From contig JAGKTZ010000018.1 of assembly GCA_021153165.1 (NCBI GenBank), positions 1-37,965 on the forward strand: DNA of 37,965 nucleotides. The letters are read 5' to 3'. This DNA is from Prevotellaceae bacterium. GTDB lineage: Bacteria; Bacteroidota; Bacteroidia; Bacteroidales; Bacteroidaceae. The position numbers and the translations under genes are program-made. Below, in pieces: positions 1 to 9,314 of this stretch (positions within the stretch are counted from its first letter, which is position 1; each line of letters starts with the position of its first letter). The notes beneath the pieces were generated by a model that searched no databases, was not told where the DNA came from, and saw only the letters and a program-made list of their open reading frames with translations.

Positions 1-159
1 TCTATACTCCGATGGCATATCAATCACAAGTGCAAACACGACATACCAGGCTATAATCATAGCAGCCCATGTCAACCCCTTGTAGATGATTGGCATGGCA
101 CGACGCATAAACTGTCGTCTGACTACCTTAGCTCTATTTGACGAGATATCTATCTTCAT
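1..159 (-). CDS. N-terminal part of a small membrane protein, cut by the window edge
   Basis: An open frame begins with ATG at 159 and runs off the left edge, giving 53 codons. The start lies 3 bases after the stop of the M23 gene, so the two are probably co-transcribed. The protein has a basic start (MKIDISSNRAKVVRRQFMRR) and then one hydrophobic stretch at about residues 27-46 that reads as a membrane helix, followed by D-M-P-S-E. This fits a cytoplasmic tail plus a single membrane anchor. A short basic tail, one helix and an acidic Pro/Ser turn also occur at the N-terminus of membrane-anchored M23 peptidases of Bacteroidales. The catalytic part would be outside the window, so no function is assigned. 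Confidence 0.6.
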   Translation of the reverse strand, partial: MKIDISSNRAKVVRRQFMRRAMPIIYKGLTWAAMIIAWYVVFALVIDMPSEYR

Positions 160-162
160 AGC

Positions 163-558
163 TTAATTAGACGACTTTTCAAGTTGCTCCATAATCTCCT
201 TGTACGACTCGGCCGACATATCCTTATTAAAGAAGTGGATAGGGTTGACCGTGCTCTCACGATAGCGCACCTCATAATGGAGGTGAGGACCAGACGAGAC
301 TCCTGTATTTCCAACCTCGCCAATCACCTGACCACGTGTAACCTTATCACCAGGCTTGACAAAGCGGGCTGAGAGGTGGGCATAACGTGTCTTATAACCG
401 AAGCCGTGGTCAATCTCGATAAGATCGCCATAACCATTTCGCACCTGTGACTGGCTTACAGTACCATTACCTGTAGCATAAACCGCAGTTCCCTTAGGGG
501 CTGTGAGGTCTACACCTTCGTGCATACGCCAGATACCAAGTATAGGGTGGTTACGCAT
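163..558 (-). CDS. M23 family metallopeptidase (LytM domain), 5'-truncated
   Basis: Zn-dependent peptidoglycan endopeptidase domain that would cut peptide cross-links in the periplasm. Counting from the ATG at 558, the ligands are visible as HEGVD (H13, D17), the YAHLS histidine (H61) and PHLHYEV (H92, H94). The same frame stays open and domain-like upstream to 621 (reading W-P-I-D-R-T-K-L-Q-R-V-S-S-L-Y-G before the ATG). It then meets a TAA at 622-624, with no ATG, GTG or TTG in between. Family members normally have an N-terminal membrane helix and coiled coil before this domain. Both are missing here, and 26 bases further on is the stop codon of an unrelated surface protein. It is therefore a decapitated gene, probably a remnant or one that uses a non-canonical start. 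The domain identity is sure; function is doubtful. Confidence 0.8.
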   Translation of the reverse strand: MRNHPILGIWRMHEGVDLTAPKGTAVYATGNGTVSQSQVRNGYGDLIEIDHGFGYKTRYAHLSARFVKPGDKVTRGQVIGEVGNTGVSSGPHLHYEVRYRESTVNPIHFFNKDMSAESYKEIMEQLEKSSN

Positions 559-649
559 ACCATAGAGACTACTAACGCGCTGAAGCTTAGTGCGATCAAT
601 AGGCCAAATTGCAGGCTGTAATTATGACCTACAATTTGACCTATATGCG

Positions 650-2482
650 TTATCTCACAAAATTCTTCTTGCCACCTACGATATAGAGACCCTTGCCCAG
701 ATATTGACCCTTGCTCAGGTTCACTTTGCGGCCGTCTATGGTGTAGACTTCCTTTTGCTTTTCTGCACCGAGGTGGTTGATGCCTACGTTTTCGCCTACT
801 TCGAGGATGACGTCTACGATTTGACCGCCATTAGCTTTGAAGTCGCCAAACTTACCATCGTTGTCGCCTGCAGGATCCAGGCTGCACCAGTCTTGCACGA
901 AACGCATACGGTAGATACCTGGTTTTTCGGGTGCGGTAAATGCTGGGATTTCAGGATTAGCACGACCATTGCCCGAGATACGTTTGCCCACGCTGTTGTA
1001 ACCCGTTTCGTCGCTATAGTCGTTGCCGCTATTATAGAATGAATATGCTACGAGGTCACCGGCAGGTTTCCAGTTGTGACCTTCTACGAGGCCGCCTGTG
1101 AAACCATCAGCGTCGAAGTCCACGAATACGGCATGGTGCATCCAAGTGCCTTCATACTCTACCACAGCAGTGAGCTCTTCGCCAGCCAATACCTGGAATG
1201 TAGCTGTGGCTGTAGCATCAGTGTAGTCTTGGCCTTGTTCTGTAGCAGTCAGTTCATAGACATTTTCGCTTACAGCGCTGGTCAGTTTTACGACAGTAAT
1301 ATTGCGGCCCGAAGTGGTTTTTGTACCGTTGTGCAAAGGCTCATAGATATTCTTTTCAGGCACTTCTTCAGCAGTGTAGACCAACATGATATTATCGTCG
1401 ATTTGCATATCGGGGTCGTCTGCATAGGTCACCTTGTTGCCATTCATATCCAGCACAGAGAGCATCATCATCATATTTGTTGCGCCATCTGCATATTCTG
1501 ATGGTACATTAATGGTCAACTCTTTGCCTTGGATAGTATAGTCCTCTGCAGTGAGTTCATAGGCATCAGTTGCCACATTAGAACGTATTCTGCTACTTAC
1601 AAGTTCCTTGATATCTTGGTTGAAAGTTACTTTTACTGACGCAGGCATCACTTCGTAGTGACCGCAAGCAGGGTCAATAGCTGTTACTGTCGTTGCTGTT
1701 ACTGTCTCAGTACTTTCTACTTCCTCGATTTGGAATACTGCTGAGAAATTGTTGTTCCAGAAGGGAGAGTTGCCCTCAGCATTATCATAGTCCGAACCAT
1801 CTGCTTTCAATGTCAAGTAACCATATACATCGCTTTCGTAACTAGTATCGTAGCCACGCATGCTATACCAAGTCATTTTGCCAAATGCTCTTTCGTAGAA
1901 GCTGGAATTGCCTACAGACATCTTTGCCAAGGTTATCTTTGTCATCTTGTCTGCTTCGTCTTGTAGTCCAGTTTTATTGCCACCGCCTTCGAGCCAGTCG
2001 ATGCCAGCGTATGGCATGTGGTATACCAAATATTTGCCATCAATAGTTTGGAACGAGTATGTGCCATCTCCATTGTCTGTCGCCTTGAATGCTGCAGAGT
2101 CGGGCAATGCTTCATCTGTGCGTGGTACGATAGCAATATCCTCGCCAGTGTACTTCAGGTAAAACATTTTACCATTCAGCGCTACCATAGTGAAAGTATA
2201 TGCTTTGCCAGTTTCGGGCAATGTCACGCTGGTCTCGCAGTAGAAGTTGTTGAGCGCTGTTTTCAGTTTTGCGCTGTAGTCAGTCGTAGCAGCCTTAGCT
2301 TCTTCGATCATTGCCACGAGTGCTGTGCGTGTTTTGCTATCTGCCTTGGGATAGCCCACACCAGTCATTGCCAATGCGCTTTCTGCCTTTTCAATAGCTG
2401 CCGCTGTATTGGCATCGACTTGTGCCATCGCAGCATTTACCGACAGGAAAAGCATCATGAGGAAAAGTGTAATTTTTTTCAT
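650..2482 (-). CDS. Secreted modular surface protein with GEVED-like domain and T9SS-like tail (paralogue A)
   Basis: 610-residue exported protein. A signal peptide (residues 1-20, cut before Q21) is followed by a helical FIVAR-like stretch (about 22-85). Next is a beta-rich region with 'GDGTYSFQTIDGKYLVYH' (about 90-255), then an SbsA/CopC-like Ig domain that includes 'DPACGHYEVMPASVKVTF' (about 262-375). A GEVED-like region follows ('FVDFDADG', about 395-560). The last 35 residues have the V-Y-T-I-D-G-R-K ... K-G-L-Y-I-V-G-G-K-K pattern. That tail resembles the type A sorting domain of type IX secretion and is shared with the genes at 3215 and 12827. No enzymatic motif was seen; an adhesin or glycan-binding role is inferred only from the architecture. 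A -7 element lies about 50 bp upstream. Confidence 0.85.
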   Translation of the reverse strand: MKKITLFLMMLFLSVNAAMAQVDANTAAAIEKAESALAMTGVGYPKADSKTRTALVAMIEEAKAATTDYSAKLKTALNNFYCETSVTLPETGKAYTFTMVALNGKMFYLKYTGEDIAIVPRTDEALPDSAAFKATDNGDGTYSFQTIDGKYLVYHMPYAGIDWLEGGGNKTGLQDEADKMTKITLAKMSVGNSSFYERAFGKMTWYSMRGYDTSYESDVYGYLTLKADGSDYDNAEGNSPFWNNNFSAVFQIEEVESTETVTATTVTAIDPACGHYEVMPASVKVTFNQDIKELVSSRIRSNVATDAYELTAEDYTIQGKELTINVPSEYADGATNMMMMLSVLDMNGNKVTYADDPDMQIDDNIMLVYTAEEVPEKNIYEPLHNGTKTTSGRNITVVKLTSAVSENVYELTATEQGQDYTDATATATFQVLAGEELTAVVEYEGTWMHHAVFVDFDADGFTGGLVEGHNWKPAGDLVAYSFYNSGNDYSDETGYNSVGKRISGNGRANPEIPAFTAPEKPGIYRMRFVQDWCSLDPAGDNDGKFGDFKANGGQIVDVILEVGENVGINHLGAEKQKEVYTIDGRKVNLSKGQYLGKGLYIVGGKKNFVR

Positions 2483-2530
2483 AAAGTGTATAGTGTTTTT
2501 GTGATTTTATTTGCCTGAGTATGTATTCTG

Positions 2531-2538
2531 CAAAAGTA
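2531..2538 (-). promoter_or_regulatory. Candidate -7 promoter element for the 650-2482 gene
   Basis: The minus strand reads TACTTTTG, a full match to the Bacteroidota -7 consensus TAnnTTTG, 49 bp upstream of the start codon. No clear TTTG -33 box was seen, so this is a moderate call. Confidence 0.5.
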
Positions 2539-2786
2539 CTCATAATTATTCAATAATGAGGAGGGTGGGGGAGTGTTTTTTGTATTGTGCAGGCAAATCT
2601 GTACGGGGATGATTGTGGCGAATATTGGGAATGCTGTGAATGGGATTGGTTGGGATTTTGGGTAATAAATATGGGGCGAAAACTTTGCGCCGTCTTGTTT
2701 GAAAAAGGTTAGACCTTTTTTAAATTTGCCGTTGCGAAATTTTTACGAGGCCTAGTTTTTTTCTAGGGGGTGTTCTGTGGGGGGGG

Positions 2787-2963
2787 GCTCCGCGTATCAC
2801 ATGTATCACGTGTTTTTTTATAATCAACAGATTAAACAGATTAAACAGATTTTTTCACGCAAGATAATATTAAATCACTGCCTTCGTGTGATTTAAACAG
2901 AAATAAACAGTTTAATCTGTGAAATCAGTTGATTATATAAAGAATACATGTGATACGTGGAGC
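2787..2963. repeat. 177-bp nested palindromic element
   Basis: Outer arms 2787-2806 and 2944-2963 are inverted copies matching at 19 of 20 positions (GCTCC-R-CGTATCACATGTAT). Inside them, TATAATCAAC (2819-2828) pairs perfectly with GTTGATTATA (2928-2937), and CAGATTAAAC pairs with GTTTAATCTG. The centre is a small hairpin built from AAATCAC and GTGTGATTT. Its right half recurs near 17023-17077 and 22760-22822. Confidence 0.75.
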
Positions 2964-2977
2964 AAAATCAGTTTTTA

Positions 2978-3118
2978 CATACCCCTTCCCCGCCTCGGCG
3001 GTACTTCCCCTGACTCAGGTGGACATTGCGGAATGCCCCGAATGACTAGCACGAGCGGAGCGAGTGCTTTCTGCGAATTCTGCGGATTCCGCGTGAGACA
3101 AAACCATCAGCGGGTAAA
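2978..3118 (+). repeat. Dispersed hairpin repeat, copy a
   Basis: Starts with CATACCCC. First stem CCGCC/GGCGG (2990-2994, 2997-3001). Palindrome CCTGACTCAGG at 3009-3019. Third stem GGACATT/AATGCCC (3021-3027, 3032-3038), with one mismatch. Fourth stem AGCAC/GTGCT (3048-3052, 3064-3068). A 'CTGCGAATTCTGCGGATT' run and GCGTGAGAC follow. Confidence 0.75.
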
Positions 3119-3147
3119 ATCCACAAGATCCCCGAGAGCAAACAAAA

Positions 3148-3180
3148 ACTCCCCTGCCCGAGAGATTGGGGCAGGGGAGT
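3148..3180 (-). terminator. Rho-independent terminator of the 3215-7876 gene
   Basis: ACTCCCCTGCCC (3148-3159) pairs perfectly with GGGCAGGGGAGT (3169-3180), a 12-bp GC-rich stem. On the minus strand it is followed by a T-rich TTTTGTT run. The same hairpin with the same flanks follows the paralogue at 12827. Confidence 0.9.
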
Positions 3181-3214
3181 GATATAGAGATTTATTAAGT
3201 GTCAGAGACGAGGA

Positions 3215-6200
3215 TTACTTCACGTAAACCTTCTTGCCACCTACGATGTAGAGACCCTTGTTGAGCTTTTGACCAGCCTTAACAACAACCTTGCGGCCGT
3301 CGAGAGTATAAACATCGTTCATGTTTTCAATGCTTACGCCATTGATAGCAGTAGCTTCGTCAACTACGAGAGTTGCGTCAACGATATAACCACCATTGTT
3401 GAGGATGTGGTTATTAGAATCAACACAACCACCAGCGTCTACATTGTTCCAGTCAACCTTGAAGCGAACGCGATATTCACCTGGAGTTTCAGGAGCTGTG
3501 AATGCAGGACAAACGAGTGTGCTGCGGCCATCACCAGAGATGTATTGGTTAGCAGAGTTGTAACCGTAGTTTTCAGAATCTACACCGTAGAAGCTGTAAG
3601 AAACGAGGTCCTTACCAGTTTGATCGTTTTGAGTAGCATCGAATGAGAAGTCACCATCTTGACCAAAGTCTACGTATACATAACCGTGCATCCATACACC
3701 GCTATAGTTGAACGCAGGAGTGAGTGTAGCACCAGGAGCGCAAACGAACTTCACGTCACCAGCAGTCATATCGTTGTAAGCCTTGCCAGTGTTAGCCACT
3801 GTCAATACTTGAGCAGCTTCACCTTCTACAGCGAGAGATACAGTAGAGAGTACGCGGTCAGTGCGAGTAGCATCTTGATCCTTGTCGAAGTTGATAGGAT
3901 ATTCTTCTACAGCAGGAGCTTCGATAGTATAAGCTACGCGAACTTCTGGGTTGTAGATAGCACCCCATTCTACGCCGAAGTCTTCAGCATAAGGATTGAA
4001 ACCTTCGTTGTAAACTGTTCCTTCAGGAACTACGAGAGTGTATTCGCCAGCTTCAGTTACAGGAGCAGCAAGAGTGAACTTCACTGTAGGAGTAGGCCAA
4101 GAGAATGATTCGTTAGTATCAGGATCAACTTCAGATTCCTCAACCACTTCCATTGTAGCCTTAGTTACAACTTCATCATTAGCATTGAGGACAACCACTT
4201 CCTTAGTAGTATCGAAACCACCTACGTAAGTGTTACCTTCGCCAAATGTTACGTTGATTACGTCGAGCTTTTCAACTACGCCAGCTTCAGGGTCAGTAGC
4301 TGTCATTACGAAGAGATTAGACTTCCTATCAGCAGAGTACATCAAGAAGACTTGTTCGTCGCTCAAGTAGTCAGCGTCAGAAGCATAAGTTACATATTGG
4401 CCCTTAGCGTCGACAACTTGGAGTGAAATCATCATGTCAGCTGCGCCGTATACGTATTCAGCAGGAACAGTGATAGTCAAATCCTTACCTTCGATAGTGT
4501 AGTCTTCTTCAGAGAGAGTGTAGCCACGGAAGCCAGTAAAGTCTGTACGTACCATACCGAATTCGAGAGCATTCACGTCTTCGCTGAATGTCAACTTAAT
4601 AGTACCAGGCATTTCTGCATAGTGACCACAAGCTGGATCTACAGCTACTACTGTAGCAGCAGGGTACAATACCTTGTTGATAGCTCTGTTGAGTTCTTCG
4701 ATCAATGCACTATAAGAATCTTCAACTGGATTAGCATTCTTAGCATTAGCAAGAATTTCATCATAAACTTCAGCAAACATTTCAGGCATTGTGTATTCAG
4801 CAGGAGTCAATGCTTGGCTGTACATTTGGAATTCACCGTATGTGAAGAATACCTTACCCTTAGTACCATCAGTCATGACAGTTTCGTGTACTTCGAACTT
4901 GAATGCATCGTAAATAGTGTCAGCAGTGAACTTGAATTCACCAGCTACTTCACCGATACCATCTGCAGTAGTCAAGTTAGCGAATGGAGTAGTACTGAAT
5001 GTTACAGTACCATCTTCAGCACGAGTACCACCATAGATAGACATCTTAACAGGACGGTCGTTTCTGTAACCACTTGAGTTGCGAGATTCGTACTTCACGA
5101 GGAATTCTGTAACGTCGTTGTTAGGCAACATTACTTGAAGGTCGTGAGGTTCTGGACCACCACCGTGCCAGTTAGAGTGGAAGAATGTAGTGTTGTCACC
5201 GTCGAGAAGAGCTGCGTATGAACCTTCTTCAGGATCCTTGTTGTTAGAATTGAATTGAGTAGCATCTGTGATCAATGGCTTGTAGTAAGGTTGAGTCTTA
5301 CCCTTGACCTCTTCAGCCTTGTTTACCATTTGAGTCAAAGAGTCTGTGAGCTCGAGGTTAGCTGCCAAATATTCGTAGTCTTCTACAGAGTTCAATACGA
5401 ACCAGTGAGATGCAGCTGCACTTGCTGCCCAGCCTACGACCTTGTCATTTTGTGTCGCTGCTGCGTGGAGGTAGTTGTAATCACCACCTTCTACGTCCTT
5501 CAATACGTCGTAGATACCGTCCTTTTGCATTTCGTAAACCTTTGCATTTGCAACGTCTACACCTGCAACAGCAACACTTGTCTTACATGTGCCGAGGTAG
5601 AGGCCTGTAGCCTTGTTAGAGATCAAGTATTGGTCTTTGCCTACAGGGTGGAGTTCCCATGCGTTAGCAGCCAATTCTTCTTCAGTGAAGTTCTTCTTGA
5701 TAGTAGCAACGTTTGCTACAGAATCCATTACCATCACAGCGTTGTATTCTGGGTGGTAGAAGTATGCTTCAACTGCTTCAGCTTCGAGGTTGTAAGTCAA
5801 AGTGAATTCAGGGTTGTAAGTGCTATCTGTGCTTGTGATGAATTGTGCAGGCACAGTGAGTGAGCAAGTACCTGTGTAAGATAAGTCATCAGCAAATGTT
5901 ACGCCTACAACTTGTGAATCGAACCAGTCAGCTTCGAGAGTAGCAGTAGTTACTACGTTGCCCTTGCCGTCTACTACGTTGATAGCGTCAGTCTTCACTT
6001 CTGCAACTTCGCCACCGAAATTGAGCGTAATGTAGCTTATGTAAGATTGAACTTCTTCAGTAGCAGGAGATGCACTTGTGTAAGTGAAGGTGTCTTGAGC
6101 TTCTGGAGTTTCAGGAGTTTCAGGAACTTCAGGAGTTGTAGCTTCAGGAACGAACTTGTCAGATGAGAGTTGAATTGCAAAGTATGCTGTTGACTGAGTA

Positions 6201-7876
6201 TTACCATAGATCTTTTGTGTACTTGTCAACGAACCATCTTCATTGATAGTAAATACGATGTCTTCTTCTTTGTTTATACCCATCATACCGCCATTACCTA
6301 CTACTGCACCCTTCATAGTGAGAGTAGTTTCAGTCAGTTCGTAAGGTGCGCTTGTGTTGAATGGAGTACCCATAAGGTCGAAGCAGAGTGAAGCATAGCC
6401 AGCCTTAGCTGTGCCATCAACATCTTGGTCGATCAAGAGGCTACCATCAACCAATGCTCCACCAATGTCAAACTTACCATTGTACTTGCTTGCCAATTTA
6501 ACAGCAGGAACTTCTGGTTGTTCAGGTTCTTCAGATCCTGCTTCAGGAGCGAGTGGGCATTGTGAGAAATCGAAGAGGAATGAAGAAGAGGTTTCAGTAG
6601 GACCATATACTTGGTCGCTGCTAAGGAGCTTGCCGTCTGCTTGTACAGCAAATGTCAAGTCTGCTTGCTTAGTACCACCATCGCCATCGCCAACGGTTAC
6701 ATTTTTCAATACAACTGTTGAACCATTTACTTCATATGCTACGCACTCTTGGATGTCAACATTTGCATCTGGGCAGAGCAGCTTTAATGAAGCAAATCCT
6801 TCTTTGTCATTACCATCAAGGTCTTTGTCTAAGTCAAGTGAGATAGCGATGTCTAACATCATCATTCCCATGAAATCAATACTCAAAGTACCCTTGTAAG
6901 TTTCTGCCAATTCAGCATCAGGAACTGCAACTGGTTCTTCTTCCAAAGTGAAAGTAAGTTCACCGCTATAAGCAGCGCCGTCGCTCTTACGAGTGATCAA
7001 GCCTTCTGGAATAACGAGAGTGTATTCGCCAGCTTCAGTTACTGTTTGAGACAAAGTCACAGTCAACTTGTTGCCTTCTACAGTCCAGCTATCTACGCCA
7101 GCAGCAACGCTGTTGCCCTTCTTGAACTTCATTGCAGTCATTGAATAAGGATCAAATTGACCAGCAATTTCAGCGTTGAAGTTTACAGTGATTTCTGACA
7201 ATTCTCTAACTGTAAAGTCAGGATAAACGCTTTCTACAGCGAGAGGAGTAGCAGGAACTTCAACTTCTTCTACATCATAAGTCAAAGTAACTTCTGAAAG
7301 ACCGAAGAAGCAACCCTTGTTTTCCGAACCCTTAGTGACAGTGAAGTTCAATGTCATAGGGTCAGTTGTAGCAGGAGCATCAGCCACTTCTACAGCGTGT
7401 ACCTTGTGGTTGTTGTTCATTGTACGACCAGCTTCGCTTCCTTGAGAAATTTCAATGTCAGCAAAGTTAGCTACAGTAGTTTCGCCTTGAGCTACGACTA
7501 CATTCCAATGGCGAGCCACGTTGTCAGCAGGGTCTTGATAATTACCACCACCATTGAGGGCGTGGATATCGAGGCCCATACCTTTCAACTTGTAGTTGGC
7601 AGGTACACCATTGAGTTGAAGAGCCCAAGTAATAGTTGGGTCTGTGTTGCCATTAACATTTGGACAGAGGATAGTGTTAGCGTTAGTCACGTTGAGGTCC
7701 TTCCAGTCATGAGACTTGCTAACAACTGTAGCAGTCACGCCTTCTACACCACTAACGTTTACTGTAACGTTATCACCACTGCGATCAAATGTCAATTTCA
7801 ACTCGCTCTGTTGAGCGCTCGCTGTCAGGCCAATCATGGCAAGACAAAGCGATAAGAAAAAGTACATCTTCTTCAT
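3215..7876 (-). CDS. Very large secreted modular surface protein (paralogue B)
   Basis: 1553-residue exported protein. Signal peptide 1-21 (cut before Q22). It is a chain of beta-rich modules: an N-terminal region with a Gly/Asn-rich stretch; Ig-like domains of the SbsA type ('SVYPDFTVRELSEITVNF', 'SASPATEEVQSYISYITLNF'); and two lipocalin-like repeats ('LAETYKGTLSIDFMG', 'LASKYNGKFDIGG') separated by E/P/T-rich linkers. A ricin-like segment ('ISNKATGLYLGTC') and a discoidin-like region ('LLDGDNTTFFHSNWHGG') come next. Then there is the 'DPACGHYAEMPGTIKLTF' Ig domain, a GEVED-like region ('VYVDFGQDGDFSFD') and the V-Y-T-L-D-G-R-K tail. The discoidin and ricin resemblance suggests carbohydrate or host-surface binding, which is inference. 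No catalytic signature was seen. A perfect promoter lies about 155 bp upstream, giving a long leader. Confidence 0.85.
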   Translation of the reverse strand: MKKMYFFLSLCLAMIGLTASAQQSELKLTFDRSGDNVTVNVSGVEGVTATVVSKSHDWKDLNVTNANTILCPNVNGNTDPTITWALQLNGVPANYKLKGMGLDIHALNGGGNYQDPADNVARHWNVVVAQGETTVANFADIEISQGSEAGRTMNNNHKVHAVEVADAPATTDPMTLNFTVTKGSENKGCFFGLSEVTLTYDVEEVEVPATPLAVESVYPDFTVRELSEITVNFNAEIAGQFDPYSMTAMKFKKGNSVAAGVDSWTVEGNKLTVTLSQTVTEAGEYTLVIPEGLITRKSDGAAYSGELTFTLEEEPVAVPDAELAETYKGTLSIDFMGMMMLDIAISLDLDKDLDGNDKEGFASLKLLCPDANVDIQECVAYEVNGSTVVLKNVTVGDGDGGTKQADLTFAVQADGKLLSSDQVYGPTETSSSFLFDFSQCPLAPEAGSEEPEQPEVPAVKLASKYNGKFDIGGALVDGSLLIDQDVDGTAKAGYASLCFDLMGTPFNTSAPYELTETTLTMKGAVVGNGGMMGINKEEDIVFTINEDGSLTSTQKIYGNTQSTAYFAIQLSSDKFVPEATTPEVPETPETPEAQDTFTYTSASPATEEVQSYISYITLNFGGEVAEVKTDAINVVDGKGNVVTTATLEADWFDSQVVGVTFADDLSYTGTCSLTVPAQFITSTDSTYNPEFTLTYNLEAEAVEAYFYHPEYNAVMVMDSVANVATIKKNFTEEELAANAWELHPVGKDQYLISNKATGLYLGTCKTSVAVAGVDVANAKVYEMQKDGIYDVLKDVEGGDYNYLHAAATQNDKVVGWAASAAASHWFVLNSVEDYEYLAANLELTDSLTQMVNKAEEVKGKTQPYYKPLITDATQFNSNNKDPEEGSYAALLDGDNTTFFHSNWHGGGPEPHDLQVMLPNNDVTEFLVKYESRNSSGYRNDRPVKMSIYGGTRAEDGTVTFSTTPFANLTTADGIGEVAGEFKFTADTIYDAFKFEVHETVMTDGTKGKVFFTYGEFQMYSQALTPAEYTMPEMFAEVYDEILANAKNANPVEDSYSALIEELNRAINKVLYPAATVVAVDPACGHYAEMPGTIKLTFSEDVNALEFGMVRTDFTGFRGYTLSEEDYTIEGKDLTITVPAEYVYGAADMMISLQVVDAKGQYVTYASDADYLSDEQVFLMYSADRKSNLFVMTATDPEAGVVEKLDVINVTFGEGNTYVGGFDTTKEVVVLNANDEVVTKATMEVVEESEVDPDTNESFSWPTPTVKFTLAAPVTEAGEYTLVVPEGTVYNEGFNPYAEDFGVEWGAIYNPEVRVAYTIEAPAVEEYPINFDKDQDATRTDRVLSTVSLAVEGEAAQVLTVANTGKAYNDMTAGDVKFVCAPGATLTPAFNYSGVWMHGYVYVDFGQDGDFSFDATQNDQTGKDLVSYSFYGVDSENYGYNSANQYISGDGRSTLVCPAFTAPETPGEYRVRFKVDWNNVDAGGCVDSNNHILNNGGYIVDATLVVDEATAINGVSIENMNDVYTLDGRKVVVKAGQKLNKGLYIVGGKKVYVK

Positions 7877-8031
7877 AATGGTTAATAATTAAGTGAATAA
7901 AAAAATAATAGTTGTCTTGTTTATAAATGAGTGAAACGAAGCCCTACCAAGATAGTTGAAATATCTCAGGCATAGCTTCTTAATGTTTTCCCGTTTAGCA
8001 TTTTTAGACAGAGAATTGCTCTTGTCCGTTG

Positions 8032-8064
8032 CAAATGTAATGATAATTATTGAATGAATGCAAA
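8032..8064 (-). promoter_or_regulatory. Promoter of the 3215-7876 gene
   Basis: The minus strand shows TTTG (8064-8061), 21 bases, then TACATTTG (8039-8032). Both Bacteroidota promoter boxes are present at near-canonical spacing. It implies a leader of about 150 nt. The same CATTACATTTGC context stands upstream of paralogue C at about the same distance. Confidence 0.75.
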
Positions 8065-8392
8065 CATTTTCAAAAAAATGTAAAAAGCAGGAAAATATAT
8101 AGATATAATTTGGTTTTTTCTCGCTGAATCAGAAAGACTAATGTGTCGCGATGGGTCTGATGCTTGCCCCTTTGTGGGGATGTGGCATGTCATCAAGCAA
8201 GTGGTGCAGTGAGGGTGGCTTTTGATCAACAAAACGCCCCGTGCTAAAGGTGTGATTTGTCTACGGCAAATCCCTCTGTGAATCGCATTAATTCAGTCCA
8301 TCTTTAGGGCTCATCTAATAGCTCAAATTTCTCGCAAAATCTATCGCCTTGTACTTGGGCTGCATAAAATCGATTCTCAAGTGACTAAAAAC

Positions 8393-8458
8393 TGCATAAT
8401 TATGTGTAAAATTCAGGGAAAACCCGAATTTTCTTTGGTCTGTGTGAATAATTATGCA
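8393..8458. repeat. Nested inverted repeat with inner tetraloop hairpin
   Basis: TGCATAATTAT (8393-8403) and ATAATTATGCA (8448-8458) are perfect 11-bp inverted arms. Between them AAAATTC (8408-8414) pairs with GAATTTT (8426-8432), and GGG/CCC closes an AAAA loop, with one bulged A. The whole could form a cruciform or a structured RNA. Confidence 0.6.
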
Positions 8459-9281
8459 TCGGCGAGCAAAAACTTGGCGTTTTGAACGTGAAAAAAGTTA
8501 AGGCTCAGTGAAAAATCCCCAAGGCTTTTTTGAAATTTTCCTAGACTTTTTTTCAATTAGGTCTTGTTTTTTTGATTTCCCCCTGATTCTACACTTTATT
8601 TGCATTCTAGTTTGCGATTTTGATTTGTCAAAATTTTTCGCACTTTTTCTAGCAGATGTTTTTGTCTCCACGTATCACGTGTATCACCACGTATTAACCA
8701 CGAATATTTTTTTGCCTTACCACGGATTATTTGTTTTTACCACGAATCGCCACGAATTTCCATGAATTTTCATTGGCCAAGCACATTCCGCAATGTCAAG
8801 CACAAGCGAAGCTATGTGCCCTTCTGCGAATTCCGCGCTTTCTGCGTGAGACAAAAAATACACGAGATACTTGTGATACGTGGAGAGTTTAACCACGAAT
8901 ATTCACGAATTTTGTTTGGTTCCACTTGGGTCATATATTTATTTTATTATCTATTTTATAGATTCTATAGATTTGCGTGAGACCACAAACATTCGCATAA
9001 GTCCCAAGCACAGCGAAGCATGTGCATTCCTATTTCTTTTCTATTTTACTTATGAGATTTCTAAAGATTCCATAGATTTGCGTGAGACCACAAAAATACA
9101 CGAGATACGTGGAGAATTTTACCACGAATCACCACGAAATTTAATTATCCAAGCGCACTCCGCAATATCCACCTGCAGGTGGAATAACACCAAAGGAGCG
9201 TAAATTGTATATAATTGAGATAATCCCCTACTCAATTAATCCCCCTACCTATTGGAGCGCCAACCGAACGGATACAACAAA

Positions 9282-9314
9282 CCCAGGGTGTCGGCTTATT
9301 CGCCTTACCCTGGG
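9282..9314. repeat. Hairpin downstream of the first LRR gene
   Basis: CCCAGGGT (9282-9289) pairs perfectly with ACCCTGGG (9307-9314) around a 17-base loop. It lies 37 bp beyond the stop of the LRR gene at 9351. On the minus strand only a weak TTTGTTG follows, so it may be a weak terminator or another dispersed repeat. Confidence 0.5.

Larger units (their letters stand above)
2483..3214. other. Repeat-filled intergenic region with no gene
   Basis: This 732-bp gap has no credible coding frame. It holds the -7 element above, a G-rich run near 2780, a 177-bp nested palindrome (2787-2963), one copy of the dispersed hairpin repeat (2978-3118) and the terminator of the next gene (3148-3180). Confidence 0.8.

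Noticed and set aside
590..1042. Plus-strand frame of 150 codons opposite the end of paralogue A
   Set aside because: It is antisense to a well supported gene and has no motif or promoter.
3148..3180. The 12-bp inverted repeat behind paralogue B as a mobile-element end
   Set aside because: Its place right after a stop codon, GC-rich stem and following T run on the coding strand make it an ordinary terminator.
8508..9203. Several F/Y-rich plus-strand frames between paralogue B and the LRR genes
   Set aside because: They lie over dispersed repeats, share residues only because the repeats recur, and show no start context or family motif.
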